Assembly (NCBI GenBank): GCA_039820545.1
Contig: JBCBPW010000004.1
Coordinates: 114,180 to 178,179, forward strand
Direction of reading: 5' to 3'
From: JALEFZ01 sp039820545
GTDB taxonomy: Bacteria; Bacteroidota; Bacteroidia; J057
Length of the DNA stretch: 64,000 nt
Position numbers and translations under genes: made by a program. Below the pieces are notes generated by a model. The model ran no database searches. It was given only the letters and a program-made list of their open reading frames with translations, and was not told the DNA's origin. Of this stretch, positions 28,326 through 37,233 are shown one piece after another. Each line of letters starts with the position of its first letter. Position 1 is the stretch's first letter.

Positions 28326-28348
28326 AGCGCCAACGTCCCGTTGGTGCT
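28326..28348 (-). terminator. Hairpin after the flippase gene (possible terminator)
   Basis: AGCGCCAACG (28326-28335) and CGTTGGTGCT (28339-28348) form a 10-bp stem with one wobble and a 3-nt loop, 13 bp past the flippase stop. No T tract follows on the minus strand, so factor-dependent termination or a 3' stabilising hairpin is as likely as intrinsic termination. Confidence 0.5.
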
Positions 28349-28360
28349 AGAATCTTAGTA

Positions 28361-29839
28361 CTACCCCCTTACACGATTCCATACCTTCCATACCCAATTG
28401 TTGATATCAGGACTGATTTTGAGAAGAAACACAGGAAGGGCAAATAGTAAGGTGTATAAACCTGAACGGAGTGGAATATCTAGCCAAAAGGGATCGAGAT
28501 TGGGAATCTGCTCCATGATCCATAAACCCGCAGCACCCAAGCCGACTACCCATAACATGGGCCAAGTGAAAGGATGGATCTTCATGTAGCGGTAGACAAA
28601 GCCCGTTCTGAGGGCATTGACGAGGATGAAGGTGATCAATGTGGCGAGGGCAGCACCCGTGATGTCAAACATCTTGATGAAGATGATATTGGTACCGATG
28701 GCAAGTCCCACTAGGAGTAAGTTGAAGACAAGATCCCAACGATACATCTTACTGGTGAGGAGAATCATTCCGTTGATACTTGTGGCAAGCTCAGGTATGC
28801 GGCTGAGAACGAGTAGAATTAAGGCATACTCTGCATCGCGGTAAGCTTCATTTCCGATGATGTCAAAGAATCCGTCTCGATTCACGATGATTCCTCCGCC
28901 GACATACAGTCCCATGATCAAGGTGATGAGTGAGGTCCTTCGGTACCGAATGCTCAGTTTGTCAAAGGCTTTGGCTTTGGCCTGCTCAGCCACCAATGGG
29001 AAGATCACTTGATAAATGGCTTTGGGTGTTGCCATCACTACAGCGATAATCGGGACTACTGTCACATAAATCCCTGCTCGGGCTTCGCCCAGAATCTGGA
29101 TGATCATCAGCGAATCAATAGAAGCGAGCAGGTTCCCTCCCATATAGCCGAGCATCGAGAAACCACCGTAGGTGAGTAGGCTTTTGCGTAGCCGTTTCAG
29201 CCTTCTAGAAGCGGAGGGGAGGAGGTGCAACTCTTTGAGGTAGGCCAGATAGATAGCTTGTAAGACCATCCCCATCGCAAATGTCCCAATGTACAGGAGC
29301 ACAAAGCCATCCATTTCTACCCATTTAGCTCCTGCAATCAAGATGGCAATGACCCCAGCCGATTTGATGCACACTTCCTTGATGAAGGTCGAGACGACCG
29401 TCTTATATAAGGAGCGCAGCATCGCCTCAAATATTCCCGAGTAGAGAAAAATGAGGACAAGGACAATGATGTAGGGATAATATTTTTTGAAGAGAGGCGC
29501 CTCGGGAAACTGCGCCACCACCCAATCCTGCATGAGGATGAATGGAAGGGAGAGCAGGAGGAAAATAAAAGTAGAAACCAGCAGCGCAAAGGACAATAAA
29601 CCATTGTGCCGCTGGGCTTTGTCTCGGAAATAAGGAAAAAAGCGAACGATGATACTGGGGAAGCCCCAGGAAGAAATCTGAGCAAAAATCTGAGCGACAA
29701 AAATGATATTGATGACCGCTCCGATTTCTTGCTCCGAAAGCGCGCGTGGAAAGATGATTACTCGTGAGACGAAGCCCACGACAATGCCTATATATAAGCT
29801 GACGCTATTTTTGAGTCCCTGACGTTGAACAATCCCCAT
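28361..29839 (-). CDS. Polysaccharide/oligosaccharide flippase (Wzx-like, MOP superfamily)
   Basis: A 492-aa integral membrane protein with about 12-14 hydrophobic helices throughout (for example LYIGIVVGFVSRVIIFPRAL, FVLLYIGTFAMGMVLQAIYL). The first 60 residues (GLKNSVSLYIG, EIGAVINIIFVAQIFAQIS) match the polysaccharide biosynthesis protein family whose members flip lipid-linked sugars across the inner membrane. ATG 29839 is the start. It lies 37 bp downstream of the YfhO gene, which also concerns membrane glycan or lipid-carrier chemistry, so the two are likely one operon. The glycan exported is not identifiable. Confidence 0.85.
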   Translation of the reverse strand: MGIVQRQGLKNSVSLYIGIVVGFVSRVIIFPRALSEQEIGAVINIIFVAQIFAQISSWGFPSIIVRFFPYFRDKAQRHNGLLSFALLVSTFIFLLLSLPFILMQDWVVAQFPEAPLFKKYYPYIIVLVLIFLYSGIFEAMLRSLYKTVVSTFIKEVCIKSAGVIAILIAGAKWVEMDGFVLLYIGTFAMGMVLQAIYLAYLKELHLLPSASRRLKRLRKSLLTYGGFSMLGYMGGNLLASIDSLMIIQILGEARAGIYVTVVPIIAVVMATPKAIYQVIFPLVAEQAKAKAFDKLSIRYRRTSLITLIMGLYVGGGIIVNRDGFFDIIGNEAYRDAEYALILLVLSRIPELATSINGMILLTSKMYRWDLVFNLLLVGLAIGTNIIFIKMFDITGAALATLITFILVNALRTGFVYRYMKIHPFTWPMLWVVGLGAAGLWIMEQIPNLDPFWLDIPLRSGLYTLLFALPVFLLKISPDINNWVWKVWNRVRG

Positions 29840-29876
29840 GTACCCTTCGATTCGTCCCTGTTCTTGCTAGTCTGAG

Positions 29877-32510
29877 TTATGCTTCAGCCGATTCCTCCTC
29901 CGTTTTGCGGCTGCGGAAAGCTAGGAAGAGCGCACCCGCCGTCAATACCAAGACCAAGATAGAGCCAATTAAGTCGATGGTTTCCCCTGTGAAATACGAC
30001 TGCGGGGCCATCTTAAACTCGATCTTGTGGCGACCCGAAGGCACCTTCAGTCCTCGTAAGACATAATTGGCCCTGAAATGAGGCACCAACTCTCCATCTA
30101 TATAGGCGTTCCAACCCTTGTCTGTATTGTAGTAGATCTCAGAAAAGATCACCAACTCATCGCGATTCGAACGGAACTCATACGCCATGACATTGGGAGA
30201 GTAATTGGTCAGATTGACCATGGCTTTTTCTCTGGATCGCTGGGCAGGAATCCCACTCAGCTGATCTGCATAGCGCTTGTCAATGGTTGCTTGGGTGGCT
30301 GTATTGATGTCTTTGAGTTTGGCGATTTCATCATCTGCATCCTCTACCAGTACATATTCGCTGATGGTCCAGGCATTACCCAAAGCTGAGGGATTGCGGA
30401 AGGGCGGACGATCATTTTGCAGAATCATATACTTGGTATTCAGCATATTCAGGACACCTAGCCCTTGCAGTCCAACCGTGCGAAGGCTGTCATTGGGTTG
30501 TTGAAGTACCCCAGCAAACTCCTGAAGTTCTGGCTGAATATGTCTAGAAATCAAATCATTGTATCGGCTGAGCTTAGCAGGGTGATATCCCCCGATGTCT
30601 TTGTGGAGGCCTGCTGTGGCAGCAGAGTTGAAAATATTTTGTGTAAAGTTGACGACGCGATAGTGGGGATCGGTATCCTGAAGGATCATCTGATCCACTC
30701 GGCCAGGAACAGCCTTGTTGTAGTTTTGACGCTTGCCGAAGGCATCTTCGTCTAGGAAGCGTTGGTTGACACCCCAAAGATCGACCAAAGTCAAGAGAGA
30801 GATTCCGCCTACTGCCAGCATCACATTTTTCAATTGTCCTTGCACGTACAACCAAATGAGTGCTGCAGCCACCACGATAAATCCGAGGGAGCGCCAAGCA
30901 TCGCTACTCATCATGCCTGCACGGTATTCTTCCAAGAAGTCCACGAAGGCCTGACTCTGTCTGGCGTACTGGGCGTCTCCTGCTGCTGAGAAGTCATAAA
31001 AAGCAGAGCCCATCAAGGCAAAGAGGAGACAAAGGCCACCCGTAATTCCCAAAGCGATGTAGACATTACGTGTAGTCTGTGCTTTGGTGAAGCCGCTTTT
31101 TTCGTAGTTGATGGTATGATACAGTCCCAAGACAGCCAGCAGGGGCATGGTGAACTCGGCGATCACCAAAATCATGGCTACTGCACGGAATTTGTTGTAC
31201 AGCGGGAAATTATAAAACATGAACTCATTGAGGGCGGGAAAATGACGGCCCCATGAGAGCATGAGCGACATGATCGTGGCGGTCAATAGCCACCACTTGA
31301 GCGGGCCTTTGACTTGGAATAATCCCAAGAAGAAAAGGAAGCAAATAATGGCCCCTACATAGACAGGCCCACTAGTAAATGGCTGATCTCCCCAATAGGT
31401 AGGGATGGCACCAGGAACCTGCCCGATGATTTTTCTCAGATCCTTAGCTGCATCCGAATTGCGATCCAGTTTGGTACCTGAAGCTCCTCCCATGTAATTG
31501 GGTATGAGGAGCGTCATACTTTCATCTATGCCATAGCTCCACCTGTAGGCATATTCGATGTCGAGGCCAGAGCTTTCTTTTTGTCCAGGAGCTGGTGTAA
31601 GTTCAGACTTGCCACGGATGGTCTCTTGTGAGTATTCATAGGTTGAATACAGATTACCAAAATTGGGGGTGACACCGATGAGGACCGCGATAAAAACGGC
31701 TCCTGTGGCATAGAGAAATTGAGGCAGCCCTTCGTTTCTCAAGGCATCTACCAAGGTAAATATCCCATAAATGATGAGCATGAGGCCCATATAGTAGGAC
31801 ATCTGCACGTGGTTGGCACTGAGTTGTAGAGCTGTGAAGAAAGCTACGGTGGCCCCACCGATGAAGTACTTGCCTCGATAAGCCTGTATGACCCCTGCAA
31901 CCAGAGGCGCGATGGTCCCTATAACGATGGCTTTGGAGGTGTGACCCGCCTCCATGATGATGAAAAAGTAGGAGGAAAAGGCAAAGGCCATACTCCCCAA
32001 GAAGGAATATATCGGATCTACTTTGAGTGTGCGCAACAGGAAGAAAAATCCGAGGAAGTGCAGCAAAATATAGGAAATCGGGCTAGGAAATAGCTCGATA
32101 AATCCTGTTTTGATGTAGCGAAACAAATTATTGGGAAAGGCTAAGCCTGTCAGAAAGGTCGGCATACCACTAAACATACTTCCCGTCCAAAAAGCCTCTT
32201 CTCCTGTGGCTTCTCTATGCTCACGTACCTCATGAGACATATTGGAGAACTGCTGGATATCCGACATCTGCAATACCTCCCCTTTAGTGACAGGGCTGAA
32301 GTATACGAATAGCAGGGCTACAAATCCCAGAATCAAGCCTACTTGCAAGAGGATGTTGCGCATCTGAGGACTCATGCTACTACCTCCTGAAGGTACTTTT
32401 TTCTTCGCAGATTGGGCAGGAGGAGTATTTGCCGCAGGAGCCTTTTTCTTGGGGCTGTTGCCCTTTGCTGTCGGCTTATTTCTATTTTGGCCAGATTTTT
32501 TTTTCGCCAT
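29877..32510 (-). CDS. YfhO-family membrane protein
   Basis: An 877-aa membrane protein. The first 50 residues are rich in Lys, Pro and Ala (KKKSGQNRNKPTAKGNSPKK), a basic cytoplasmic tail. About 12 transmembrane helices follow (about 55-600), with the GT-C style first external loop (GSMFSGMPTFLTG). A soluble C-terminal domain (about 640-840) is followed by a last helix (LIGSILVLVLTAGALFLAF). YfhO proteins are implicated in sugar decoration of teichoic acid or lipids in Firmicutes; in Bacteroidota they are common but poorly studied. The adjacent flippase fits a surface glycan role. The basic tail is longer than usual. Confidence 0.87.
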   Translation of the reverse strand: MAKKKSGQNRNKPTAKGNSPKKKAPAANTPPAQSAKKKVPSGGSSMSPQMRNILLQVGLILGFVALLFVYFSPVTKGEVLQMSDIQQFSNMSHEVREHREATGEEAFWTGSMFSGMPTFLTGLAFPNNLFRYIKTGFIELFPSPISYILLHFLGFFFLLRTLKVDPIYSFLGSMAFAFSSYFFIIMEAGHTSKAIVIGTIAPLVAGVIQAYRGKYFIGGATVAFFTALQLSANHVQMSYYMGLMLIIYGIFTLVDALRNEGLPQFLYATGAVFIAVLIGVTPNFGNLYSTYEYSQETIRGKSELTPAPGQKESSGLDIEYAYRWSYGIDESMTLLIPNYMGGASGTKLDRNSDAAKDLRKIIGQVPGAIPTYWGDQPFTSGPVYVGAIICFLFFLGLFQVKGPLKWWLLTATIMSLMLSWGRHFPALNEFMFYNFPLYNKFRAVAMILVIAEFTMPLLAVLGLYHTINYEKSGFTKAQTTRNVYIALGITGGLCLLFALMGSAFYDFSAAGDAQYARQSQAFVDFLEEYRAGMMSSDAWRSLGFIVVAAALIWLYVQGQLKNVMLAVGGISLLTLVDLWGVNQRFLDEDAFGKRQNYNKAVPGRVDQMILQDTDPHYRVVNFTQNIFNSAATAGLHKDIGGYHPAKLSRYNDLISRHIQPELQEFAGVLQQPNDSLRTVGLQGLGVLNMLNTKYMILQNDRPPFRNPSALGNAWTISEYVLVEDADDEIAKLKDINTATQATIDKRYADQLSGIPAQRSREKAMVNLTNYSPNVMAYEFRSNRDELVIFSEIYYNTDKGWNAYIDGELVPHFRANYVLRGLKVPSGRHKIEFKMAPQSYFTGETIDLIGSILVLVLTAGALFLAFRSRKTEEESAEA

Positions 32511-32676
32511 GATGTCGTTTCGCTATATGCTCATTTGCCACGAACAAAAACGAAGGGTGTTGTAGGATCTCCTATTAGGAAAACTCCTATACCTCATTTT
32601 TGTCCAGATTCAAAGAAAACAATATTCAATCAAAACTAATATCTCCGACCCATATTCACAATCTAAGGTCCAAGTA

Positions 32677-33531
32677 TTACGTGCCTGTACCTGGACTTTT
32701 TGCGATCTGATAGGTCCCCGATAGAGGAAAAACGTCTATCCATACCCCTTTTTCTACCTTTCCCTGATAGGGAAGCCTGAGTTGCTGCCTGCCAATCTGC
32801 ACGATGACGTGGTTTTTTTGTACCTCTGACACCCTTCCCCTTAATGTTTCTGTAGGAGAAGTCAGCAGGATATTTTCGGGAGAATCGATGCGTTGTATTT
32901 TTCCTTCCTCCATATACACCACACGATCGGCAACGTTCAAAACTTCTTCTGCATCGTGACTCACCCAGATCACAGGGATGTGAAGGGGACGAATCCATGT
33001 TTGAATCAAATGCCCCAATTGTGCTCTCCTCGCTTCATCCTGTGCAGATAAAGGTTCGTCCATCAAGAGCATGTGCGGTTGCTGAAGCATCGCTCTCAAT
33101 AAAACAGCTCTTTGCCTTTGTCCTCCCGAAAGCTGATCAGGGCGACGCTGCTTCATATCTGCTAGATCCAGTTTGTGGAGATTCGCCTCCAAAGTTTCGG
33201 AGGAGGCGCCTGGGGGAAGGGCAAACCGCAAATTTTCTTTTAAGGTCATATGGGGAAATAAACCTCCCTCTTGAAAGATGTAGGCGATCCGTCTGTCTTG
33301 GGGTTTGAGAAAGGTTTGGGTAGCTGTGTCTTGATAGGATCTATTTTTTAACTTTACACTTCCTCGGTCGGCTGAGGACAGTCCTGCCAGGATCTGCAAA
33401 AGTGTCGTTTTTCCTGCACCTGAGGGGCCCATGAGCGCGACGATTTCCCCTCCTTGTACCTGAAGTTTGGCCTCAAGTACAAAGGATTCTTTGCCCGAGT
33501 CTAATTGCTTATGGATATCTATCTTGAGCAT
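32677..33531 (-). CDS. modC: Molybdate ABC transporter ATPase ModC
   Basis: A 284-aa ATPase. Walker A is GPSGAGKTT (about 35-43), the Q loop is IAYIFQEGGLFPHMTL, the ABC signature is LSGGQRQRAV, Walker B is LLMDEPLSAQD and the switch histidine is in WVSHDAEE. The C-terminal 60 residues (RGRVSEVQKNHVIVQIG) form a TOBE/molybdate-binding domain, shorter than in E. coli. It energises molybdate import with ModB. Its ATG shares one base with the modB stop (TAATG), an arrangement that implies translational coupling. Sulfate or tungstate transport is an alternative, but the Moco genes next to it favour molybdate. Confidence 0.92.
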   Translation of the reverse strand: MLKIDIHKQLDSGKESFVLEAKLQVQGGEIVALMGPSGAGKTTLLQILAGLSSADRGSVKLKNRSYQDTATQTFLKPQDRRIAYIFQEGGLFPHMTLKENLRFALPPGASSETLEANLHKLDLADMKQRRPDQLSGGQRQRAVLLRAMLQQPHMLLMDEPLSAQDEARRAQLGHLIQTWIRPLHIPVIWVSHDAEEVLNVADRVVYMEEGKIQRIDSPENILLTSPTETLRGRVSEVQKNHVIVQIGRQQLRLPYQGKVEKGVWIDVFPLSGTYQIAKSPGTGT

Positions 33532-34190
33532 TACGACCCTATTTTACCCTCTAACCATTGGACCAAAAATAAGATGATAACCGAAATGCCCAACAAAATC
33601 CATGCGTATTGTTGAGCCGCTTCATATTGCATGCTTTCGACGAGTTCAAATAGCTCGATGGAAGCCACTTTCGTCTCCCCAGGGATGCTACCTCCGATCA
33701 TCCATACGACGCCAAACTCTCCCATGGTATGTGCGAAGCTCATAGCAGCTCCCGACCAGATGGCAGGACGAATCATGGGCAGGGAAACTTTCCAATAGGT
33801 CACCCATTTGGATTTTCCCATCGTATAGGCCAAATCGATATAATGCTGAGGAACTTGTTTGAGCGCAGAAAAGACAGGCCCTAACATAAATGGCAGGCTG
33901 AATATCACAGATCCCAAAAGCAGACCTCCAAAGCTAAAGGCAAGGGGAATGTGTAAGGTGCCTGTGACGAATGAACCGAATATCCCTTCTGGCTGAAAGG
34001 CGATCAATAGATAGTATCCTAGGACTGTAGGAGGAAGGACGAGCGGGAGACTAATGGTCATACGGAGAATCCCCCTTCCAGGAAACTGAAAGAAATGCAC
34101 CCCATAAGCGATGACTACACCCAATCCTAGCAAAATCACTGTAGTGAGTGCAGCCAGTTCCAAGCTCAGCCATAGCGGATGTAGATTCAT
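33531..34190 (-). CDS. modB: Molybdate ABC transporter permease ModB
   Basis: A 219-aa inner-membrane permease with about five helices (LELAALTTVILLGLGVVIAY; LPLVLPPTVLGYYLLIAF; FGGLLLGSVIFSLPFML; WILLGISVIILFLVQWL). The EAA-type coupling loop reads AYTMGKSKWVTYWKVSLPM and is followed by FAHTMGEFGVVWMIGG, both diagnostic of ModB/CysT permeases. ATG 34190 follows the modA stop by 21 bp; its stop overlaps the modC start by one base. It forms the membrane channel of the molybdate importer. Confidence 0.92.
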   Translation of the reverse strand: MNLHPLWLSLELAALTTVILLGLGVVIAYGVHFFQFPGRGILRMTISLPLVLPPTVLGYYLLIAFQPEGIFGSFVTGTLHIPLAFSFGGLLLGSVIFSLPFMLGPVFSALKQVPQHYIDLAYTMGKSKWVTYWKVSLPMIRPAIWSGAAMSFAHTMGEFGVVWMIGGSIPGETKVASIELFELVESMQYEAAQQYAWILLGISVIILFLVQWLEGKIGS

Positions 34191-34211
34191 ATTTCCTGAA
34201 GAAAATTCCTG

Positions 34212-34991
34212 TTACTGAGGTGCGACGGCCCGTACCTGCATACCATATCGTTCAAATATACGCCTACTTTTTTCTCCCTTTATATAATGAGTAAGCAAAC
34301 CGAGCCAATGTATCTTTTGGGTGGTAGCCGAGAGACGGTGTACGAGTACATGATAAACTTCAGGTACATAGGATGGTTCAATGAATGTACCCGAAGTGAT
34401 CTGCGCTTCAGCAGATGGTGCTGTGAACGCCAAGTCGATACTCCCGCTTTGGATAAACTGATTGACTTGACTGACGCTTGTTCCGTAGACGGCCTTGCTC
34501 GCTACCTCTTCCCAGTATCCATGGGATTCTAGCCACGTACGACTAGCTTTGCCATAAGGTGCCAGCTCGGGGTTGGGAAGGGCGATGCGCTCAGCTTGTC
34601 GGAGGGATGTTTGAACCGTTTGATTGTCGCGTTTGACTTTTTGCCAGATGATGCAATTTCCTTGTAAAAAGGTGTCTGGAGCGGAACTTAGGCCTTCCTT
34701 ATACAAGCTCCACCCATAGGCAGCATCGGCAGGTAAAAATAGATCAAAGGGTGCGCCTGCTGCCATTTGGCTCCGCAACATGCCCGAAGCTCCGCTGATG
34801 ATGTGAAGGGGAGGAAGCTCAGGATGATCCTCTGTCCATCGGTGGGCAATCTCTTGCATCGGAGCTTGTAGACTCGAAGCCACCGCGATTCGGATCGCGT
34901 GCGGCTCAGGGCTGCTACAGCTCCAAGCAAAAAGGAGGATCATTCCCCACCATACCGTGCCCACTTCCTTTCGCATTTTTCCCTCCTTCAT
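34212..34991 (-). CDS. modA: Molybdate-binding protein ModA (putative lipoprotein)
   Basis: A 259-aa substrate-binding protein of the SBP_bac_11 family: IRIAVASSLQAPMQEI at the start of the mature part, HIISGASGMLRSQMAAGAPF with the oxyanion-binding serines, and DLFLPADAAY. Signal sequence GMILLFAWSCSS ends in a lipobox-like cysteine, so it is probably anchored in the membrane. ATG 34991 overlaps the moaA stop by one base (TAATG), but ATG 34976 is preceded by AAGGAGG at good spacing and is an equally plausible start. It captures molybdate for ModBC. Confidence 0.9.
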   Translation of the reverse strand: MKEGKMRKEVGTVWWGMILLFAWSCSSPEPHAIRIAVASSLQAPMQEIAHRWTEDHPELPPLHIISGASGMLRSQMAAGAPFDLFLPADAAYGWSLYKEGLSSAPDTFLQGNCIIWQKVKRDNQTVQTSLRQAERIALPNPELAPYGKASRTWLESHGYWEEVASKAVYGTSVSQVNQFIQSGSIDLAFTAPSAEAQITSGTFIEPSYVPEVYHVLVHRLSATTQKIHWLGLLTHYIKGEKSRRIFERYGMQVRAVAPQ

Positions 34992-35992
34992 TATCCTCCG
35001 ATTGTCGCCATAGATTCACTGATGTTGTCGGAGTCTTTGCGATTGCGTTCTGCTTCCCATCCATCTTTTGCTCGCTGTCCAAAGGCCTTCTTCAGTTCCA
35101 ATTGGATGGTTTCATCATTGGCACCCTCTCGCATCAAGTCTCGCAGGTTAAGGACACCATCGTCGTAAAGACACGTTTTGAGGGTGCCTTGTGGCGTGAG
35201 TCTGATGCGGTTGCACGACCCACAGAAAGTCCGACTGAAAGCCGCGATGATGCCAATCTGACCCTGAAAGCCAGGGATCTGGTATTTTTTTGCGGTGCTA
35301 TGGGGAGGGGTTGGAAGAGGCTGAATATTTGGAAATACTTCCTTGATTTGGTCGAGAATCTGTCGAGCCGACCATGCACTATGTGGTGTGGCAGAAGCCG
35401 AACCGTTGAACGGCATCTCTTCGATGAAGCGCATTTCTAGTGGGAGATCCTGCGTCAGGCGGACCATCGGGACAATATCCTCTGTATTTTTTCCTGCCAT
35501 GACGACAGCGTTTACCTTGGTAGTAATACCTGCTACGAGCAAGGCATGCATACATTGGATGACTTTCTCCAATTCGTCTCTTCGAGTGATCTGATGAAAC
35601 CGATCTCTATCGAGTGTATCTAGACTCAGGTTGACAGCCTGTACCCCCAAGGATAGGAGCTGCGGAATATAGGCTTCGGTGAGCACACCATTGGTGGTGA
35701 GATTCCATTGTTCGATCCCTGGTATCTCCACCATTTTCTCCAAAAACTGAATCAGATTTTTCCTTAAAAAAGGCTCTCCCCCTGTAATACGAACTTTGGA
35801 GACGCCCATACTCCCCAAAATCCTGAGCAGACGTTCCATCTCCTCAAAGCTCAACAATGCCTGTCGCTTCATATATTGAATGCCCTCTTCTGGCATGCAG
35901 TAGAAGCATCGCAGGTTGCACCTATCTGTCACCGCCAAGCGAACATATTCGATGGGGCGCCCGTGATTGTCGATGATGGGAGAAACAGGCAT
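34991..35992 (-). CDS. moaA: GTP 3',8-cyclase MoaA
   Basis: A 333-aa radical SAM enzyme that converts GTP to the cyclic intermediate of molybdopterin synthesis. The N-terminal SAM cluster ligands are C25, C29 and C32 (DRCNLRCFYC); GGEPFLR is the SAM-binding motif; the C-terminal cluster lies in FCGSCNRIRLTPQG with a third cysteine in LKTCLYDDG. The protein ends in IGG, the double-glycine tail essential in MoaA. It heads the minus-strand run moaA-modA-modB-modC, joined by one-base or short gaps, so it is co-transcribed with molybdate transport. moaC, moeA and mogA-like genes are absent from the window. Confidence 0.96.
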   Translation of the reverse strand: MPVSPIIDNHGRPIEYVRLAVTDRCNLRCFYCMPEEGIQYMKRQALLSFEEMERLLRILGSMGVSKVRITGGEPFLRKNLIQFLEKMVEIPGIEQWNLTTNGVLTEAYIPQLLSLGVQAVNLSLDTLDRDRFHQITRRDELEKVIQCMHALLVAGITTKVNAVVMAGKNTEDIVPMVRLTQDLPLEMRFIEEMPFNGSASATPHSAWSARQILDQIKEVFPNIQPLPTPPHSTAKKYQIPGFQGQIGIIAAFSRTFCGSCNRIRLTPQGTLKTCLYDDGVLNLRDLMREGANDETIQLELKKAFGQRAKDGWEAERNRKDSDNISESMATIGG

Positions 35993-36052
35993 GTGGTAGT
36001 GGACGAATGAAGATTTATAGTTTAAAGATAAGAATCCATTGGGAAGAAGAAT

Positions 36053-36081
36053 AAGGATTCAGATATATGTGACGAATCCTT
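36053..36081. terminator. Inverted repeat between small gene and moaA
   Basis: AAGGATTC (36053-36060) and GAATCCTT (36074-36081) form a perfect 8-bp stem with a 13-nt loop, 15 bp past the stop of the gene at 36097-36450. On the minus strand ATTCTTCTTCC follows. It may terminate or attenuate transcription before moaA; it could equally be an operator. Confidence 0.45.
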
Positions 36082-36096
36082 CTGTAGTAAAATTGC

Positions 36097-36450
36097 CTAT
36101 TCTGATTGCGCTTCCATGAACTCATTTACCTCTTCCATGGGTTCTCTCGAAATTTTAAGGGTCAATTCTCGACCTTCACCTACATCTAACACACGTTCGA
36201 TCATCGGAATTGTCCCTTCTACCCAGTCCTGTGCCAAGGCTTTGGGTAAAGAGATCTGAAGCTCATTGGCGATAAGGTTGACGTGGAGTTTTTCATAGGA
36301 GTAATTGGTACGGAGGGCAAATATAAATTTATCTCCAGCAGCATGGCCTATGACTACAGATTCCTCGATTTCATGGTTTTGATGAAATTTTTCCAAATCT
36401 TCTCCATCAACAATGAGGTGGAGATAATTATCTTTGAACACGAGATACAT
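36097..36450 (-). CDS. Small conserved protein, DUF7009-like
   Basis: A 117-aa soluble protein. Its layout (LHLIVDGEDLEKFHQN, KFIFALRTNYSYEKLHV, ELQISLPKALAQDWVEG) resembles a small Bacteroidota family, DUF7009, that I recall near molybdenum cofactor genes; this match is from memory and is not certain. It has no cysteines, signal peptide or membrane helix. It lies 104 bp upstream of moaA on the same strand and 53 bp from the divergent moaD, inside the molybdenum cluster, which suggests but does not prove a link with Moco. Confidence 0.55.
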   Translation of the reverse strand: MYLVFKDNYLHLIVDGEDLEKFHQNHEIEESVVIGHAAGDKFIFALRTNYSYEKLHVNLIANELQISLPKALAQDWVEGTIPMIERVLDVGEGRELTLKISREPMEEVNEFMEAQSE

Positions 36451-36503
36451 AAAATTCTGATTCAGTCTGTTGAATTCACCAATCTAAGTTAAAGTTTTGA
36501 ATC

Positions 36504-36746
36504 ATGCATATAAAGCTGAAAGCATTTGGGATTGCGCGAGACATCATGGGAGGAGGCGAGGTAGATTTTTCATGGGAAGGTCTGACCAGTGTAGAAGGTT
36601 TGCAGGAGGCCCTACTGGCTCAATATCCTAGATTTCAGACGGTAAAAAGCATCAAGATTGCCATCAATGAAGCTTATGCCCTCCCTGGACAAGCCATCGA
36701 ACCTCAGGATGAAGTGGCCATTATTCCTCCTGTCAGTGGAGGTTGA
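36504..36746 (+). CDS. moaD: Molybdopterin synthase sulfur carrier MoaD
   Basis: An 80-aa ubiquitin-fold protein ending in VAIIPPVSGG, the C-terminal double glycine that is thiocarboxylated and inserted into MoaE. The N-terminus (IKLKAFGIARDIMGG) and NEAYALPGQAIEPQDEVAII are typical. It is transcribed divergently from the DUF7009-like gene and lies 52 bp before moaE, with which it forms molybdopterin synthase. Confidence 0.95.
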   Translation: MHIKLKAFGIARDIMGGGEVDFSWEGLTSVEGLQEALLAQYPRFQTVKSIKIAINEAYALPGQAIEPQDEVAIIPPVSGG

Positions 36747-36798
36747 TAGGTTCATTTTTCATTGTCCAGGGTTCATGTTTCATCTATCACTGTAATTC

Positions 36799-37224
36799 AT
36801 GCTCTTTATGTCATTTGTCCAAATATCCGATCAACCCCTATCAGTAAATCAAGTCATGGAAATGGTCACCTCCCCTGCTTGTGGTGCCATAGATATATTC
36901 GTCGGGACTGTCAGGAATCAGACCAAGGGAAAAGCTGTGATTCGCTTAGAATTTGAAGCTTACGAGGCTATGGCTGTCAAGGAAATGGAGAAAATACGTG
37001 AAGAGGTCATGAGAAAATGGCCTGCGGAGCATGTCGCCATGCATCATAGGGTAGGGGTGCTACATCCAGAAGATATTGCGGTCATTATCGCTGTAGCTAC
37101 ACCTCATCGCGCAGCTTCTTTTGAAGCGTGTCAGTATGCCATTGATACTTTAAAGGAGACAGTACCTATCTGGAAAAAGGAAATATTTGAGGATGGGGAA
37201 GTTTGGGTTGCAGCCCATCCTTAA
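36799..37224 (+). CDS. moaE: Molybdopterin synthase catalytic subunit MoaE
   Basis: A 141-aa protein with the family signature GAIDIFVGTVRNQTKGKAVI, YEAYEAMAVKEM-like core (LEFEAYEAMAVKEM), HHRVGVLHPEDIAVIIAVAT, HRAASFEACQYAIDTLK and PIWKKEIFEDGEVWV, in which the active-site lysines lie. It transfers sulfur from MoaD to the pterin precursor. ATG 36799 is used; ATG 36808 is an alternative. It ends 9 bp from the converging DUF4293 gene. Confidence 0.95.
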   Translation: MLFMSFVQISDQPLSVNQVMEMVTSPACGAIDIFVGTVRNQTKGKAVIRLEFEAYEAMAVKEMEKIREEVMRKWPAEHVAMHHRVGVLHPEDIAVIIAVATPHRAASFEACQYAIDTLKETVPIWKKEIFEDGEVWVAAHP

Positions 37225-37233
37225 TCACAATCC

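Noticed and set aside
36746..36798. Repeated TTCAT words between moaD and moaE, also near 38630-38660
   Set aside because: Short, irregular and too few to be called a repeat family or operator.
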